Positions 35,878 to 36,883 of a stretch of DNA of 36,883 bases are shown here, piece by piece (position 1 is the first letter of the stretch; each line of letters starts with the position of its first letter). Both the position numbers and the translations under genes were made by a program. This DNA comes from Pholiota molesta (Eukaryota > Basidiomycota > Agaricomycetes > Agaricales > Strophariaceae), in NCBI GenBank assembly GCA_014925825.1, contig JACGCK010000343.1, positions 1 to 36,883 of the forward strand, in the 5' to 3' direction. The notes beneath the pieces were generated by a model. That model saw nothing but the letters and a program-made list of their open reading frames with translations. It did not search any database and was not told the DNA's origin.

Positions 35878-36883
35878 TCACGCGCGTGGATGTCTCTCCG
35901 GCCGCGATTGATGCCCGTAGGATCGGCGCTCGTCGTCGTCCAAGGGCCTAGAATCGCGGGGGCGATAGCGGTCGTCCTTGTACGGCCTCTCCCTGTCCCT
36001 CTCAGGCGACCGCGACCGCCGTCTCGGGGACGCTGAGCGCGACACGCTCCTTCTGCTCCGGCTGCGGGCAGGCGAGTAGCGCCGATGCCTGTCGCTGCGC
36101 GCGTCCGAACGCGGGCTGTCCGGTGGCGGGGGCGGCGGGCGTCCGAGGCTGTTCAGCAGGTCCTCCACGCCCTTCATGCCGGCCGACTTGATCTTCTTTG
36201 CCTTTTTCTCCTTCTTCCTCGCCTTGCGTGCACGGCGTTCCTCTGGCGTTTCATCTTTGTGCTTTCCTTTCCCTTTGGCTTTCTTGTCTTTTTTTAGCGC
36301 CTTTTGCTCTCTGCGTGCGCAATCAGGTAGTCGCGCATGGGATCTTCGGGGTCAATCGACGCCCCAGTTGATGCTGATGAGTCGGACTCGCCACCGTCAT
36401 CTAGTGAATGAAGTGTAAATATATATTTTCGCATTCGAAACGGGGGACGGGCCCGTCAAGGGGGCTTACCTATGACCATCTCGGGTTTGGCGTTGAGGCT
36501 CTGTTCCTCTGGATCAACCCACTCGCCCTCCTCGTTTTGATTTGGGCTGTTTGTAGTTCTTGACATGATCAACACGGAGCGTCTTTTCCAGGACCTTTGC
36601 GCCGTTGAGTTGTCGACGGCAAGATGGTGGACCGCTGATCCTCATACATGAGAAATGCGAAGCCTTTCCGCTTGCCGGTCTCCTTGTCGCGTGGCATGTT
36701 CAGGTCCAGTACCTCGCCATACCTGAAATAATGAGTATTTACGCGTCAGAAATCGTAGTGACTCACTGGGAGAAGATGGTGATCACGTCGCCCTCTGTGA
36801 GGTCGAAATGGAGCCCGCCGACGAAGATGTACGCGGAGTCCTTGTATTCATCGTGCCAGGAAGCGCCGCTGAGCCCGAGGTCG
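35878..36883 (-). CDS. ist3: Ist3/RBMX2-type spliceosomal RRM protein, 5' part outside the window, frameshifts present
   Basis: Three exons are visible: 36883-36767 (continuing beyond the edge), 36722-36470 and 36400-35878. The RRM carries the signature [17 protein letters not shown] (RNP2) and [16 protein letters not shown] (RNP1). The linker [20 protein letters not shown], a Lys-rich helix and an RS-rich tail ([20 protein letters not shown]) follow. Ist3/RBMX2 belongs to the RES complex of the activated spliceosome (family knowledge). The expected VDNLNGAKVL is only readable after restoring one G near 36620 and one C near 36609. Further single-base shifts are needed near 36535 and 36312. 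Because the family is conserved and the rest of the protein reads well, I interpret this as a real gene with consensus errors, not a pseudogene. Confidence 0.8.

Overview
The window looks like nuclear DNA of an agaricomycete (mushroom-forming) basidiomycete. Genes are densely packed on both strands and split by many 50-80 base GT-AG introns. Several families are typical of that group: a DUF4470/MYND protein, a NACHT NTPase with a short Gly/Asn-rich head, a HET protein, and a caspase-like protease with a long C-terminal extension. All exon joins given here come from reading frames and splice sites by eye, supported by recognition of protein families. No alignment or transcript data were available.

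Bases 1-11,300 are a zone of local duplication. It holds an intact stomatin/SPFH gene (1142-2602, -), an intact EVE-domain gene (9351-10824, +) and an intact copy of an unrecognised 190-residue protein (8275-8847, +). Around them lie a broken copy of the 190-residue protein (216-694, -), two broken EVE copies (about 3979-4770, - and 7171-7925, +), a pair of inverted repeats of about 0.6-0.7 kb (about 2948-3640 and 4770-5393), and a five-unit hairpin-forming minisatellite (5404-5858). There is also a chimeric gene at 6042-6749. In it the promoter, first exon, first intron and start of the second exon of the stomatin gene have been copied and joined in frame to a second copy of the 190-residue protein.

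Bases 11,240-17,100 hold ordinary genes: an unrecognised 148-residue protein (-), the complex I subunit NDUFA8 (+), and a 1188-residue DUF4470/MYND zinc-finger protein (-). A decayed, internally deleted copy of the last gene lies at about 21,860-23,275.

Bases 18,100-32,320 carry three families linked to fungal cell death or self/non-self recognition: a NACHT (NLR-like) gene (18131-21444, -), a HET-domain gene (27754-29714, +) and a caspase-like protease gene (29992-32318, -). The HET and caspase genes face each other with about 280 bases between them. The housekeeping poly(A) polymerase gene (24147-26985, +) lies between the NACHT and HET genes.

Bases 32,800-36,883 hold a frameshifted membrane-anchored parallel beta-helix protein (-) and the 3' part of an Ist3/RBMX2-type spliceosomal RRM gene (-), which is cut by the window edge. 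Four genes (NACHT, HET, beta-helix, Ist3/RBMX2) carry single-base shifts, nearly all explained by loss of one base in a homopolymer. Because one of them is a conserved spliceosome gene, consensus error in the assembly is at least as likely as gene decay.
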